Positions 1 through 10,049 of a stretch of DNA of 64,000 bases are shown here, piece after piece (position 1 is the stretch's first letter; each line of letters opens with the position of its first letter). The position numbers were made by a program, and so were the translations under genes. The notes beneath the pieces are model-generated. The model made no database searches and was not told the DNA's origin. It was given only the letters and a program-made list of their open reading frames with translations. This stretch comes from Cohaesibacter intestini (lineage in GTDB: Bacteria > Pseudomonadota > Alphaproteobacteria > Rhizobiales > Cohaesibacteraceae), in NCBI RefSeq assembly GCF_003324485.1, contig NZ_QODK01000001.1, positions 620,001-684,000 of the forward strand, in the 5' to 3' direction.

Positions 1-2153
1 AAAATCAGGGTTTTGCCCGCAGCCTTCAGGTCTGCAATCTGATTGCAGACATCCATATCTATGTCTGTCGTTCCGGCGTTGCCAAACGTGCGCGTCTGGC
101 GGAAATGCCCCTGGGGCAGCACCGAGAAGTTGCTTGTATCGGCCTTGAAATGCTCGACAAAGCGATCGCGAACAAAGTTTGCGGGCATGACGACCTGGTC
201 CAGCATAGGCAAAGCCGCAGCCACTTCCTTCTCGATCTGGATCGCCTCAATGGTTTCCGGCAGTTCGTGAACGAGGCAGATGGCCTTGTCCATGTAATGG
301 TAGATCAAGTGACCATAGATCAGCGGGACCGTGGTGTTGATGATGCATTTCTCAAATCCAAGTCGCTGTGCAAAGGCAAGAATACCCGCGAGCTTTGCAG
401 CATCATTGCCCAGCACGAAGGTTGGTGCGATGGCTTGGAAACGGCTCAAATCGGGTCCGTTGTCATGCAGAATGATCAAGATCTCATAGCCGAAAATCTC
501 GGTCAGAATCTTGGCCAGCGACAACAACAAAGTTTGTGCCCCACCTGTGCCCGCATTGTGGCCAAGCAAGACGATCTTGCGCTTCATCACCAGTTGGCCC
601 TTGGGTACAGCATGGACAATCTGTTTCTCATCATCAGCTTTGGGATAACGAGAGTTCATGTGTTCCTTGATCGCAAGAAGGCGCTTTTCATCAAACCATT
701 CGCCAATCTTGCTCAGCGGGTCACCCAGATGGTCGAGCAGATATTCTGCCTTGACGAACCTGAACCCAGCCGCGATCAGCTCTTCCGCGCTATGCAAGGT
801 GGGATTCACCTTTTCCTTGCCAGCGGCATAATGCCGTTCATCACAAAGGAAGCCCACCGAAAAACCCTGATCAATGAGTTTTTCCATCAGGGGCACTTCG
901 GCTGTGTCTATCACATCCTGCTTGTGCCTGATCTCTCCCGAAATCGTCAGCAGCTCACGCGCCTTGGAGCCGAGGACAGCAGGGTTGAAAGACATCAGGA
1001 AAGATTGCCCATGGTGTCTGATTTCATGATTGGCGGTTGAAAAACACCAATCTTCTTTGGCTTCAGTCAGTGCGGTAATCGTCTCTTCAATGCCGCCTGA
1101 GAGCGGAATCAGGCTGTCATTGGTCAGGATGATGCGAGGAAAGGCGCTCATGTCACCACAGAGTTCGAGAGCTCCGGTCCAAGCGCCGAAGTCAAACCCT
1201 GCATTCTTGCGCGTGACGACCCATTGCACTCCATCAGGCACTCGTGCATCGCTGGGTGAGATGGCCAGCGTTTGATTGAGGATCGCCACCACATTGACAC
1301 CAAGTGCCAGATATTCTTCGCAAATCTGTCTTTGAAGATTGGTCAATGCCGGTTTCTGACAGAAAAAGACAAGGAAAACAACGGGTTTGCCTTCGATCAA
1401 TGCCTTGCGTTTATGCAGCGTCGGTTCATCGGAAATGCCCGCATTTCGTGCCAGAAACTGATAAATGTCCAGCTCCGTGTCGACCTTCGCCTTGGATGAC
1501 GGGTTCGGAGTGCTGGCATCCGACTGGGCACTCCCCTTGCCATGCTCGCGCAACAGTTCCACGGCACGGTGGATGAGCGGATTCCCGCTCTGATTGGCAA
1601 GAGCATGTTGCTCAACATAGTGTTTGGTTGAAAAGACCGGTGAGGGATTGCGCATCTCATGCCAGCCATAATGCATGTAGTGACTGACTGGATCGACAGA
1701 GGCTTTCTGAACATCCTGATAGGTATTCAGGTAGAAGTCCTTGTCAAGCAAGGCTTCTGTTATCCGGTAGCTTATTTCACGCTGCAGCTTACCGGCTTGG
1801 CTCAGGGTATCCACGATGGAGGTGAACCGGGCGTCCAGTTTGGCGGAATTGGTCATCCGGCGCAAAGCAGCGTCAGCTAGAGGATTGAAGCCAAACTTGG
1901 ATTTACCGTGGGATGCCAGAAACGCCTTCGTGGAGAAAGCCCTGGATGGATCTCGCCCTTCTTTCCAACCAAATCGGATATAATGGTCCACGGCGTCAAA
2001 TTGGCTATCGACCACATCTGGATAGGTCAATCTGTAATATTCAGTGTCAAACAAACTATTGGTAATAATATATTCAACCTTTTTAATCCGCTCTTTTCTG
2101 GAGCCCCCTGACAGCGCAGACAAGAAAGAAGAAAAAAACCTATTGCCAGTCAT
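1..2153 (-). CDS. RgpF-type glycosyltransferase with N-terminal repeat modules (partial)
   Basis: The gene starts at ATG 2153 and runs off the left edge of the window, so its C-terminus is missing; about 717 codons are visible. Residues about 35-79 and 137-180 are two copies of a short module (FDTEYYRLTYPDV...HYIRFGWKEGR and DKDFYLNTYQDV...HYMHYGWHEMR). Residues about 250-470 look like the rhamnan synthesis protein F domain (VFLVFFCQKPALTNLQ; RKNAGFDFGAW; ILTNDSLIPL). From about residue 500 a GT4-like glycosyltransferase half begins (KIVLLGHNAGTGGAQTLLLS; CLVHELPETI). The family builds surface polysaccharides such as rhamnans and O-antigen. It lies downstream of, and in the same direction as, the cysDNCQ operon. 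An open frame on the opposite strand (105-1040) is its shadow. The donor sugar and product cannot be read from the sequence. Confidence 0.8.
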   Translation of the reverse strand, partial: MTGNRFFSSFLSALSGGSRKERIKKVEYIITNSLFDTEYYRLTYPDVVDSQFDAVDHYIRFGWKEGRDPSRAFSTKAFLASHGKSKFGFNPLADAALRRMTNSAKLDARFTSIVDTLSQAGKLQREISYRITEALLDKDFYLNTYQDVQKASVDPVSHYMHYGWHEMRNPSPVFSTKHYVEQHALANQSGNPLIHRAVELLREHGKGSAQSDASTPNPSSKAKVDTELDIYQFLARNAGISDEPTLHKRKALIEGKPVVFLVFFCQKPALTNLQRQICEEYLALGVNVVAILNQTLAISPSDARVPDGVQWVVTRKNAGFDFGAWTGALELCGDMSAFPRIILTNDSLIPLSGGIEETITALTEAKEDWCFSTANHEIRHHGQSFLMSFNPAVLGSKARELLTISGEIRHKQDVIDTAEVPLMEKLIDQGFSVGFLCDERHYAAGKEKVNPTLHSAEELIAAGFRFVKAEYLLDHLGDPLSKIGEWFDEKRLLAIKEHMNSRYPKADDEKQIVHAVPKGQLVMKRKIVLLGHNAGTGGAQTLLLSLAKILTEIFGYEILIILHDNGPDLSRFQAIAPTFVLGNDAAKLAGILAFAQRLGFEKCIINTTVPLIYGHLIYHYMDKAICLVHELPETIEAIQIEKEVAAALPMLDQVVMPANFVRDRFVEHFKADTSNFSVLPQGHFRQTRTFGNAGTTDIDMDVCNQIADLKAAGKTLI

Positions 2154-2273
2154 GTTGTATGTTCTTTCAGTTCCAAAAGATTGACGTCGCGATGACTTCA
2201 GCTTTCCGAGTAAATTACAATTAAATTCTGTTTAAAAATCAGATATTATAGAGTTTTTGCATTTCTTGTAGTG

Positions 2274-2293
2274 CGTTTTGATCAATCAAAACG
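2274..2293. repeat. Inverted repeat at the end of cysQ
   Basis: CGTTTTGAT at 2274-2282 and ATCAAAACG at 2285-2293 form a perfect 9-bp inverted repeat with a 2-base centre, overlapping the cysQ stop codon. No T run follows on the minus strand, so a rho-independent terminator is not well supported. It could be a protein-binding palindrome. Confidence 0.35.
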
Positions 2294-3074
2294 TCTTTGC
2301 AATGAAGAACGGGTTGGCAAACGGAGCGTCGTCCTGAATAACTTTGCCATAAAGCAACCGGCTGCCATCTTGCGTGACGACCGTGCCACCTGCCGCGCTC
2401 AGAATGGCGTCGCCTGCAGCGGTATCCCACTCCATGGTTCGGCCAAAACGCGGATAGAGGTCAGCGTCGCCTGCTGCCAACAGACAGAATTTGAGCGAAG
2501 AGCCGATCGATTTGTGCGCGCCAACCTGATAGGCGGCAAGATAGGCATCCGCTTCCGGGCTGTGGTGAGAACGCGACCCAATCACATCAAGCACGGCTCC
2601 TGCCTCACGCACGGAGATGGCGGTCCGCTTCTCCAACTCGCGACTGTTGCGCGGATCCGGAACGTCCGCCCGCCAAGCGCCTTTGCCCACTTCTCCGACA
2701 AACAACCAGCCCTTGACCGGGGTGAAAATTACCCCCAGCACCGGCACATTGTTGCGGATCAGGGCAATATTGACTGTGAACTCGCCGTTGCGATTGACGA
2801 ACTCCTTTGTGCCATCCAGCGGGTCCACCAGAAAAAAGGTCTGGTCGATGGCCGGAATGATTCCTGCTGCGACGGACTCCTCCGCTATGATCGGAATCTC
2901 CGGCGCAAGCTCTTTCAGCTTTTTGATGATGATCGCCTCGGCCTCTTGATCGGCCTTGGTCACGGGTGACGCATCCCCTTTGACTTCGACATCAAAATCG
3001 GAGTCGTAAATGTCGAGAATGACTTCAGCACCAAGCAACGCCGCTTCAATCAGGCCTTTTTGCAAATCAGTCAC
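2286..3074 (-). CDS. cysQ: 3'(2'),5'-bisphosphate nucleotidase CysQ
   Basis: A 262-residue protein of the inositol monophosphatase-like superfamily. It hydrolyses PAP (and PAPS) to AMP (APS), clearing the by-product of sulfotransfer and PAPS reduction. The metal and substrate motifs are visible: [10 protein letters not shown] (Glu), [16 protein letters not shown] (the DPxDGT signature) and [12 protein letters not shown] (the WDxAAG signature). The start is GTG at 3074, chosen because it overlaps the cysNC stop by four bases (GTGA), implying translational coupling. It is the last gene of cysD-cysNC-cysQ. Its pairing with PAPS synthesis fits a cell with active sulfotransferases, and two such genes lie 9-14 kb away. 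Confidence 0.93.
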   Translation of the reverse strand: MTDLQKGLIEAALLGAEVILDIYDSDFDVEVKGDASPVTKADQEAEAIIIKKLKELAPEIPIIAEESVAAGIIPAIDQTFFLVDPLDGTKEFVNRNGEFTVNIALIRNNVPVLGVIFTPVKGWLFVGEVGKGAWRADVPDPRNSRELEKRTAISVREAGAVLDVIGSRSHHSPEADAYLAAYQVGAHKSIGSSLKFCLLAAGDADLYPRFGRTMEWDTAAGDAILSAAGGTVVTQDGSRLLYGKVIQDDAPFANPFFIAKTF

Positions 3075-4966
3075 GATCCGGTTTCCTGCAACAGAGTTTC
3101 AACGATCATTTGAGCGGCCTCTTCGGCCGACATGTCGTCGGTGTTGACCTGAATTTCCGGGTTTGTCGGCGCCTCATACGGGGCGTCGATCCCGGTGAAG
3201 TTGGGGATTTCTCCCGCGCGAGCCTTGGCATAAAGGCCTTTGATGTCGCGTTCCTCGCACACAGCGAGCGACGTGTTGACATAGACTTCTATAAACTCAC
3301 CATCCTCCAGCATATCACGAACCATGCGCCGCTCTGCTTCATATGGGGAAATAAATGCCGTCAGCACGATCAGGCCTGCATCGGCCATCAGCTTGGCAAC
3401 CTCGCCCACCCGGCGGATATTCTCCACCCGGTCAACGTCGGTAAAGCCCAGATCTCTATTCAAACCGTGGCGTACATTGTCGCCGTCGAGCAAGTAGGTG
3501 TGCCGACCTTCTGCGAACAGTTTCTTTTCCACCAGATTGGCGATGGTCGATTTGCCCGAGCCACTCAGACCGGTAAACCAGAGGACCTTCGGGGACTGAT
3601 GCTTCTGTTCGGCACGGGCGCTCTTGTCGACATCCACCGCTTGCCAATGGATATTCTCTGCCCGACGCAGCCCAAACCAGACAAGGCCGGCAGCAACCGT
3701 CTGATTGGACAGGCGGTCAATCAGAATGAAGGAACCGGTTTTGCGATTCTCCTCATAGGTATCCATCGCCATAGATTCTGCGAATGCCAAATTGCAGAAG
3801 CCAATCTCATTGAGTTCCAGTGCCTTGCCTGCCTGATGATGTGCGGCATCATTGACATCGACCTTGTGCTTGAGCTTGGTCACGGTGGCCTGAACCTGCT
3901 GGGCTCCCATTTTCAGAATGTAGGGGCGTCCAATCAGCAGATGCTCCTGCGCCATCCAGATCAGATGGGCGGAAATCTGGTCGGTGACCATGGGGCGGTG
4001 CTTGACCGGGGCCAGCAGGTCGCCACGGGAAATATCGATCTCGTCTTCCAGCGTGATGGTCACCGATTCGCCGGCTTCGACATCCTGCTGCTCCCCATCC
4101 ATCGTCACGATCGACTTGATGCGTGAGCTTTTGCCCGATCTGGCCACGACGATCTCATCGCCGACACGCGCCAAACCCGACGCCGCCGTGCCGGAAAAAC
4201 CGCGAAAATTGAGGTTCGGGCGGTTGACCCATTGGACGGGAAAGCGGAAAGGCAGAGAGCGCTCGGCACTTTCCACATCGATGGTTTCAAGATAGTGGAG
4301 CAAGGTCGGCCCGTCATACCAGGGCATATTATCAGACTTGGCCACCACATTGTCGCCGAAGCGCGCTGACATCGGTACCGCAGTGATGGTGTCAAACTCA
4401 AAACTCTGGGCAAAGGCCCGATAGTCCTCGACAATGCCCTCAAAAACCTCCTCACGAAAGTCCATCAGATCCATTTTGTTGACCGCCAGCACCACATGGC
4501 GCACGCCGATCAGGGAATTGATGAAACTGTGGCGGCGGGTCTGGGTCAGGATGCCTTTGCGGGCATCAATCAAAATGACGGCCAGATCGCAATTGGAGGC
4601 GCCGGTCGCCATGTTGCGGGTATATTGTTCGTGGCCGGGCGTGTCGGCGACGATGAATTTGCGCTTGTCGGTCGCAAAGAAACGATAGGCAACATCAATG
4701 GTGATGCCCTGTTCCTGCTCGGCCTGCAAACCATCGAGCAGCAAGGCCAGATCGACGTCATCGCCGGTGGTGCCATGCTTCTTACTGACCGCTTCCAGAG
4801 ATTTCAGCTGATCTTCAAAAATGGTCTTGGAATCATAAAGCAGGCGACCAATGAGGGTCGACTTGCCATCATCAACGGAGCCACAGGTCAGGAAGCGCAG
4901 AATATCGCGATTTTCTTCCTGTGCAATGGTCTTGCCAGTCAGAGAGGCTTCAGAAGCGATTGTCAT
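3071..4966 (-). CDS. cysNC: Bifunctional sulfate adenylyltransferase subunit 1 / APS kinase (CysN-CysC fusion)
   Basis: This 631-residue fusion makes PAPS. The N-terminal part is the GTPase subunit of ATP sulfurylase: G1 [15 protein letters not shown] near residue 29, G3 [12 protein letters not shown] and G4 VNKMDLMDF, followed by EF-Tu-like beta-barrel domains. The C-terminal part from about residue 440 is APS kinase, with P-loop [16 protein letters not shown] near residue 465 and [11 protein letters not shown]. The same architecture is seen in rhizobial NodQ, which supplies PAPS for sulfation. The ATG shares one base with the cysD stop (TGATG), and the 3' end overlaps cysQ by four bases, so the three genes are tightly coupled. 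No cysH, cysI or cysG is nearby. Confidence 0.96.
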   Translation of the reverse strand: MTIASEASLTGKTIAQEENRDILRFLTCGSVDDGKSTLIGRLLYDSKTIFEDQLKSLEAVSKKHGTTGDDVDLALLLDGLQAEQEQGITIDVAYRFFATDKRKFIVADTPGHEQYTRNMATGASNCDLAVILIDARKGILTQTRRHSFINSLIGVRHVVLAVNKMDLMDFREEVFEGIVEDYRAFAQSFEFDTITAVPMSARFGDNVVAKSDNMPWYDGPTLLHYLETIDVESAERSLPFRFPVQWVNRPNLNFRGFSGTAASGLARVGDEIVVARSGKSSRIKSIVTMDGEQQDVEAGESVTITLEDEIDISRGDLLAPVKHRPMVTDQISAHLIWMAQEHLLIGRPYILKMGAQQVQATVTKLKHKVDVNDAAHHQAGKALELNEIGFCNLAFAESMAMDTYEENRKTGSFILIDRLSNQTVAAGLVWFGLRRAENIHWQAVDVDKSARAEQKHQSPKVLWFTGLSGSGKSTIANLVEKKLFAEGRHTYLLDGDNVRHGLNRDLGFTDVDRVENIRRVGEVAKLMADAGLIVLTAFISPYEAERRMVRDMLEDGEFIEVYVNTSLAVCEERDIKGLYAKARAGEIPNFTGIDAPYEAPTNPEIQVNTDDMSAEEAAQMIVETLLQETGS

Positions 4967-5874
4967 CAGAAATAGCCCTCCCGCTTTTTCTTCTCCATCG
5001 AGGCGGTGTCGTCATGGTCGATCATCCGCCCTTCCCGCTCGGAGGTGCGGGCCACAAGCATCTCTTCGAAAATGGCTTCAAGACTATCGGCTCCGCTCTC
5101 AACGGCACCGGTCAGCGGGTAACAGCCAAGGGTGCGGAAGCGGACAATGCGTTCCTCGGGCACTTCATCGGGCTGGAGTGGCAGGCGCTCGTCATCGACC
5201 ATGATCCAGGTGCCATCGCGTTTGACGACGGGGCGTTTCTTGGCAAAGTAGAGCGGCACGATGGGGATATTTTCCAGCATGATATATTGCCAGATATCCT
5301 GCTCGGTCCAGTTGGAAAGCGGGAAGACACGAATGCTCTCACCCGGTTTGATGCGGGTGTTGAAGAGCTGCCACAACTCTGGCCGCTGGTTTTTCGGATC
5401 CCAGGCATGATTTTCATTGCGGAAGGAGAAAATGCGTTCCTTGGCGCGGGACTTTTCCTCGTCGCGGCGCGCGCCACCAAAGGCGGCGTCGAATTTATGC
5501 TCTGTCAAAGCCGCCTTCAGAGCGTCGGTTTTCATCACCTGGGTGTAGAGAGACGAGCCATGATCAAACGGGTTGATCTTGTCCGCAACCCCTTGCTGAT
5601 TGGTATGAACAATCAGATCGAGATCATAGTCGCGAACCATTTGGTCGCGAAAGGCAATCATCTCGCGAAACTTGAAGGTCGTGTCGACATGCATCAAGGG
5701 AAATGGCAGGCGCGAGGGATAAAAAGCCTTCCTTGCCAGATGCAGCATCACGGCGCTGTCCTTGCCGATGGAATAGAGCATCACCGGGTTTTTGAACTCG
5801 GCGGCCACCTCGCGCATGATCTGAATGCTTTCATGCTCCAATCGCTTGAGATGACTTCGGCGATCTAATTTCAT
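4966..5874 (-). CDS. cysD: Sulfate adenylyltransferase subunit 2 CysD
   Basis: This 302-residue protein is the catalytic, ATP pyrophosphatase-type subunit of ATP sulfurylase; with CysN it turns sulfate and ATP into APS. The PP-loop is visible as [18 protein letters not shown] near residue 35. Other family blocks are present: [32 protein letters not shown] and [12 protein letters not shown]. The length is normal for the family. ATG 5874 opens the cysD-cysNC-cysQ operon, and the promoter should lie in 5875-6160, which also serves the divergent glycosyltransferase gene. Confidence 0.96.
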   Translation of the reverse strand: MKLDRRSHLKRLEHESIQIMREVAAEFKNPVMLYSIGKDSAVMLHLARKAFYPSRLPFPLMHVDTTFKFREMIAFRDQMVRDYDLDLIVHTNQQGVADKINPFDHGSSLYTQVMKTDALKAALTEHKFDAAFGGARRDEEKSRAKERIFSFRNENHAWDPKNQRPELWQLFNTRIKPGESIRVFPLSNWTEQDIWQYIMLENIPIVPLYFAKKRPVVKRDGTWIMVDDERLPLQPDEVPEERIVRFRTLGCYPLTGAVESGADSLEAIFEEMLVARTSEREGRMIDHDDTASMEKKKREGYF

Positions 5875-6166
5875 AATAAAAACTCAATCAATTTTATGCG
5901 CAACTTGCCTCATCACGAGGCCTAAGATTCTATTGGGATACTTATATCGAACTTGCACATGTTGTCCATACAGTGAGGCGAGGTTTTGTTTACTTGCTAC
6001 TTTTAAGGGAATTCCATAAACAAACAGAACTGATTTATCTAAAACTGGCGTGTCGGGCTGCTTCCATAGAGAAGGTCTGGCCTATTGAAAGGCAAGATCC
6101 AATTGGGCAGAATTATGTCTTGGCAGGCGTTTTCGCCAACAAGGGCCCGTTGGAATAGAGACTTTG
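5875..6166. promoter_or_regulatory. Divergent intergenic region between cysD and the GT2 gene
   Basis: These 292 bases separate two divergent genes and must hold both promoters. The part next to cysD is AT-rich. I see no convincing sigma-70 pair or operator. Confidence 0.35.
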
Positions 6167-8068
6167 ATGAAAGAAACCATTTTTACTCATCTTTATCAAT
6201 CCACGCGGCTGCTCGGCAAGCTTTTGATGATCGGCATATGGCACATGATCGGCATGCGGGGGCGTGCGACCAATCGGTTTCGGACGCTGTTTCTGACCTG
6301 GCCAAATTTGAACAACAAAATTGATCCGCAGCAACTCAATTGCACCAATGCGCTCGCCCTGTGCACCCGTCTGACCACCATCACACCAACGGATCGCCTT
6401 GCCATGAGCAGGGATCTGGGCGACTGGCAAGATCCGCCGCTGATCTCTGTGGTGATACCAGTCTACAACACCGAGGCATCGCTTCTCAAAGACGCCATTG
6501 CCTCGATCCAGAATCAGGTTTACCCGCATTGGGAGCTCTGTGTTGCAGATGATGCGTCACCTCACGACCATGTACGGCCGATTCTGGAGGAGGCTGCGCG
6601 CGCCGACCCACGCATCAAGATCCTCTATCGCCAAGAGAATGGCCATATCTCGGAGGCATCCAACTCCGCTCTGTCTTTGGCCACAGGCGACTTCATTGCC
6701 TTGATAGATCACGACGACCAATTAACAGAGGATGCGCTCTATTGGGTTGCCAAGGAAATCGAGCAAAAACCGGATGTCGATCTGATCTATAGTGATGAAG
6801 ACAAGATCCGCGAGGATGGCCAGCTGGATGCGCCTCACTTCAAGCCTGACTGGAATGAAGAACTTTTCCTGACACAGAATTACATCAATCATCTCACGGT
6901 ACTGCGACGCAGCCTCGTTAAGGCCGTTGGTGGCTTTCGCCCCGGCTTTGAAGGCAGCCAGGACCATGATCTATTGTTCCGCGTGCTTCTTCACACGCAA
7001 CCGGAACGAATCATTCATATCCCACGTATCCTCTATCACTGGCGCGTCTTTCGTGGCTCAGGGTCTGTGTCGGATACAGACCTGCGTCAAGCCATTGATG
7101 CTCGGCAGCGTGCTGCGCGAGAATATTTGACACAAAAATACCCCGAGCGGCGCTTCCGGTTGACCAAGGCATCGAATGGGTGCAACCGCATCCACTATGG
7201 CCTTCCCGATCCGGCACCCCTGGTGTCGATCATCATTCCGACCCGCGACGGACTTGACCTTCTGCGCGCCTGTCTGTCCAGCCTTCTGGACAAAACCAAC
7301 TATCCGGCCTTTGAAATCCTGATCGTCGACAATGAAAGTCAGCACACTGAAACACATGCCTATTTCCAGCAGATTCAACAGTTGGAAAATGTGTCGGTCC
7401 TATCCTATCCCGGTGCCTTCAATTATTCGGCGATCAACAATTTTGCCGTCTCAAAAGCAAAAGGCTCGGTGGTTGCTCTGCTCAACAACGATATCGAGGT
7501 GATTGAAGCCTCTTGGCTCACGGAGATGGTGTCCAATGCTGTCCGGCCTGAAATCGGGGCCGTGGGAGCCAAATTGCTCTTTACGGATGGCTCCGTCCAG
7601 CATGCGGGCGTCCTGCTTGGCGGGCCGGCAATCGCCAACCATGCTTTTCAGGGCTATGCCCATTATCACGAAGGCTACCAGTCCCGCCTGCAGCTACCGC
7701 AATATTATCAGGCGGTGACCGGGGCGTGTTTGGTGGTGGAGAAGCACAAATATCTGTCCGTCGGCGGCATGGAAGACGAGGTGCTAAAGGTCGCGTTCAA
7801 CGATATCGACTTCTGTCTGCGGCTGGCCGAACAGGGCTATCACACCCTTTATACCCCTTACGCCGTGCTGCATCATCATGAATCGATGACCAGAGGTGCC
7901 GGGGGATCAGGAACAAGGAACAGGCTTCGCCAGGAAAGCGCCTATTTGAAGCGTCGTTGGCCATCAGCAATCGAGAAAGACAAATATTACAACCGGCATT
8001 TTTCCAACGAGAATGGCAAATTCGTATATGCTGGCGACTTCAAGTCGCCGCAGAAGCCCACCGACTAG
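6167..8068 (+). CDS. Tandem-domain family 2 glycosyltransferase
   Basis: The protein has about 633 residues and two GT-A (GT2) domains. The first, from about residue 90, has ISVVIPVYNTEASLL, the acidic motif IALIDHDDQLTEDAL and DLIYSDEDKI. The second, from about residue 350, has VSIIIPTRDGLDLLRACLSS, VVALLNNDIEV and VGAKLLFTDGSVQHAG. Such paired domains are common in enzymes that extend O-antigen, capsule or protein-linked glycans. No signal peptide is evident, so it probably acts on the cytoplasmic face. ATG 6167 is preferred over the TTG just upstream at 6164. The gene diverges from cysD and leads the plus-strand glycan cluster. The sugar specificity is unknown. Confidence 0.88.
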   Translation: MKETIFTHLYQSTRLLGKLLMIGIWHMIGMRGRATNRFRTLFLTWPNLNNKIDPQQLNCTNALALCTRLTTITPTDRLAMSRDLGDWQDPPLISVVIPVYNTEASLLKDAIASIQNQVYPHWELCVADDASPHDHVRPILEEAARADPRIKILYRQENGHISEASNSALSLATGDFIALIDHDDQLTEDALYWVAKEIEQKPDVDLIYSDEDKIREDGQLDAPHFKPDWNEELFLTQNYINHLTVLRRSLVKAVGGFRPGFEGSQDHDLLFRVLLHTQPERIIHIPRILYHWRVFRGSGSVSDTDLRQAIDARQRAAREYLTQKYPERRFRLTKASNGCNRIHYGLPDPAPLVSIIIPTRDGLDLLRACLSSLLDKTNYPAFEILIVDNESQHTETHAYFQQIQQLENVSVLSYPGAFNYSAINNFAVSKAKGSVVALLNNDIEVIEASWLTEMVSNAVRPEIGAVGAKLLFTDGSVQHAGVLLGGPAIANHAFQGYAHYHEGYQSRLQLPQYYQAVTGACLVVEKHKYLSVGGMEDEVLKVAFNDIDFCLRLAEQGYHTLYTPYAVLHHHESMTRGAGGSGTRNRLRQESAYLKRRWPSAIEKDKYYNRHFSNENGKFVYAGDFKSPQKPTD

Positions 8069-8333
8069 GATGCAAGCTTCATCGTAAAGGCCTTCCACGT
8101 TGCCTTGTCGGGCAGAAGTCTCCCTGCGTGGCGTTAACTCTCCGTCAAGCTAAATTGAATTCCGGTTGTGGCGAGGTGGCTTTTCCACTAAGCTTTTGTC
8201 AATTGCAGAATTTGCCTTTTGGGCGTTGATTTTATTGAATTGCATATATGTTTTCATGACCAAACAAGCTCGATATGTGCCCACAGCGAACAGGATTGCC
8301 GCTTCGGGATGAACATGAAAGGGACTTCACACT

Positions 8334-10049
8334 GTGTTGCGTAGCAATGGGAATGACGGACACTTGAAGACCGTCGGCTTCTTTCATCAGTTGGGTGGTG
8401 TCTGGTTCGGCATCGCCGTCATCAGTATCCTCATCAATCTCTTGATGCTCACGGGCCCGATTTTCATGCTTCAGATCTATGATCGGGTCTTGGGCAGTGG
8501 ATCCGTTCCCACCTTGGTAGTGCTTGGTGGACTCGCTCTGTGTCTCTACAGCTTCTTTGGCATTCTGGACATTCTGCGCAATCGTATCTTGCTGCGGGTT
8601 GGTCAGATGGTGGACTTGCGGCTGTCCAAGCGGGTGTATGAGTTGTCGAGTGTTGCTCCTTTGCTGTTTGGCAAAAAAGCAGCCAATCTGCGTCCTGTTC
8701 ATGATCTTGATACCGTGCGGCAGTTTCTGTCAGGGCCCGGGCCAAGTGCCATTTTTGACATGCCCTGGCTACCCTTCTATTTGCTGATTGTCTATCTGTT
8801 TCATCCTCTGCTGGGGGCTGTTGGCCTTGGTGGGGCTGTCGTCATTGCGATTCTGATCGGCCTGAATGAGTGGTTGTCACGCAAGCCGGCAAAAGAAGTG
8901 TCCGAGAAGGCCGCAGAGCGGTCCAATCTTGTGGAAACGGGTCGCAACAATGCAGATGTGATCCAAGCCATGGGCATGATGGGCGCTCTTGGCGCCCTCT
9001 GGTCAACAAGCAATGAGAGCTTTCTGTCCAAGCACCAGACCGCTTCAGACCGAACGGGGCTTTTTGCCTCCATCATCAAGACCATCCGCTTCATCCTGCA
9101 GTCCGCAATTTTGGGGGTTGGGGCATGGTTGGCGATCCAGCAGGAAATTACGCCCGGTGTGATGATTGCGGCTTCCATCATGGTGTCCAGAGCCCTGTCG
9201 CCGATCGAGATCGCCGTAGGTCAGTGGCGTGGCCTCGTCGCGGCCCGACAGGCGCGGAGCAGGCTGTCTGCGGCGCTGATGCAACTGCCTGACAATCATG
9301 ACGGGATGGAATTGCCGTTGCCGAAATCTGTGCTGAGCGTTGAACATATCAGCACCGCTCCGGTCGGCGAACCCAAACCCATCCTTCAAGGGGTAAACCT
9401 GCAGGCCGAAGCAGGCAGGGGAATCGGTGTGATCGGGCCATCGGGCTCAGGCAAGTCGACCTTTGCGAAAAGTCTGGTTGGCCTGTTGCCCATTGTCCAT
9501 GGTGCCGTGCGCTTTGATGGCTCGGAATTGCAACAATGGACCGAGGAACAACGCCGCAGCATCATCGGCTACTTGCCGCAAGACATTCAGATTTTTGATG
9601 GCACGGTTGCCCAGAATATTGCCCGCTTCAACAAAGATGCGTCGTCGGACGCCATCCTCGAGGCTGCTGACTTGGCAAACCTGCATGGTTTCATCAGCCA
9701 GTTGCCCGATGGCTATGACACGGTGATCGGTCGGTCCGGGATGATGCTGTCGGGTGGTCAGAAACAGCGGCTTGCGCTGGCACGGGCCTTATATGGCAAT
9801 CCGTTTCTTGTGGTTCTCGATGAACCCAACTCCAATCTCGACGGTGAAGGGGAAGCGGCGCTGGCCCATGCGATCCTTCAAATGAAAGCCAAGGGATCGA
9901 TTGTCGTTGCTATTGCCCATCGCCCCAGCGCTCTGGCTCAAATGGATTATGTGCTGTGTCTGGCGGAGGGCAAGATGCAGGCCTTTGGCCCGAAAAAGGA
10001 TGTGCTGGCCAAGGTTTTGGCGCCAGTGAATGCGCAGGGAGCCGCTTGA
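8334..10049 (+). CDS. Type I secretion ABC permease/ATPase (PrtD-like)
   Basis: A 571-residue half-transporter of the PrtD/HlyB class that powers one-step export of proteins with a C-terminal secretion signal, usually RTX proteins. The N-terminal half has membrane segments (ISILINLLMLTGPIFML; LVVLGGLALCLYSFFGIL; LLIVYLFHPLLGAVGLGG). The ATPase domain has Walker A GPSGSGKST near residue 368, signature LSGGQKQR near 471 and Walker B VVLDEPNSNLD near 492. It lacks the N-terminal C39-like domain of HlyB and bacteriocin exporters. The start is GTG 8334 with AAGGGA just upstream; nearby ATGs are out of frame and soon blocked. The stop overlaps the HlyD-family start (TGATG). No TolC gene or RTX substrate lies in the window. 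Confidence 0.93.
   Translation: MLRSNGNDGHLKTVGFFHQLGGVWFGIAVISILINLLMLTGPIFMLQIYDRVLGSGSVPTLVVLGGLALCLYSFFGILDILRNRILLRVGQMVDLRLSKRVYELSSVAPLLFGKKAANLRPVHDLDTVRQFLSGPGPSAIFDMPWLPFYLLIVYLFHPLLGAVGLGGAVVIAILIGLNEWLSRKPAKEVSEKAAERSNLVETGRNNADVIQAMGMMGALGALWSTSNESFLSKHQTASDRTGLFASIIKTIRFILQSAILGVGAWLAIQQEITPGVMIAASIMVSRALSPIEIAVGQWRGLVAARQARSRLSAALMQLPDNHDGMELPLPKSVLSVEHISTAPVGEPKPILQGVNLQAEAGRGIGVIGPSGSGKSTFAKSLVGLLPIVHGAVRFDGSELQQWTEEQRRSIIGYLPQDIQIFDGTVAQNIARFNKDASSDAILEAADLANLHGFISQLPDGYDTVIGRSGMMLSGGQKQRLALARALYGNPFLVVLDEPNSNLDGEGEAALAHAILQMKAKGSIVVAIAHRPSALAQMDYVLCLAEGKMQAFGPKKDVLAKVLAPVNAQGAA

Noticed and set aside
105-1040. A 311-codon open frame on the plus strand
   Set aside because: It is antisense to the RgpF protein, whose minus-strand translation has clear domains.
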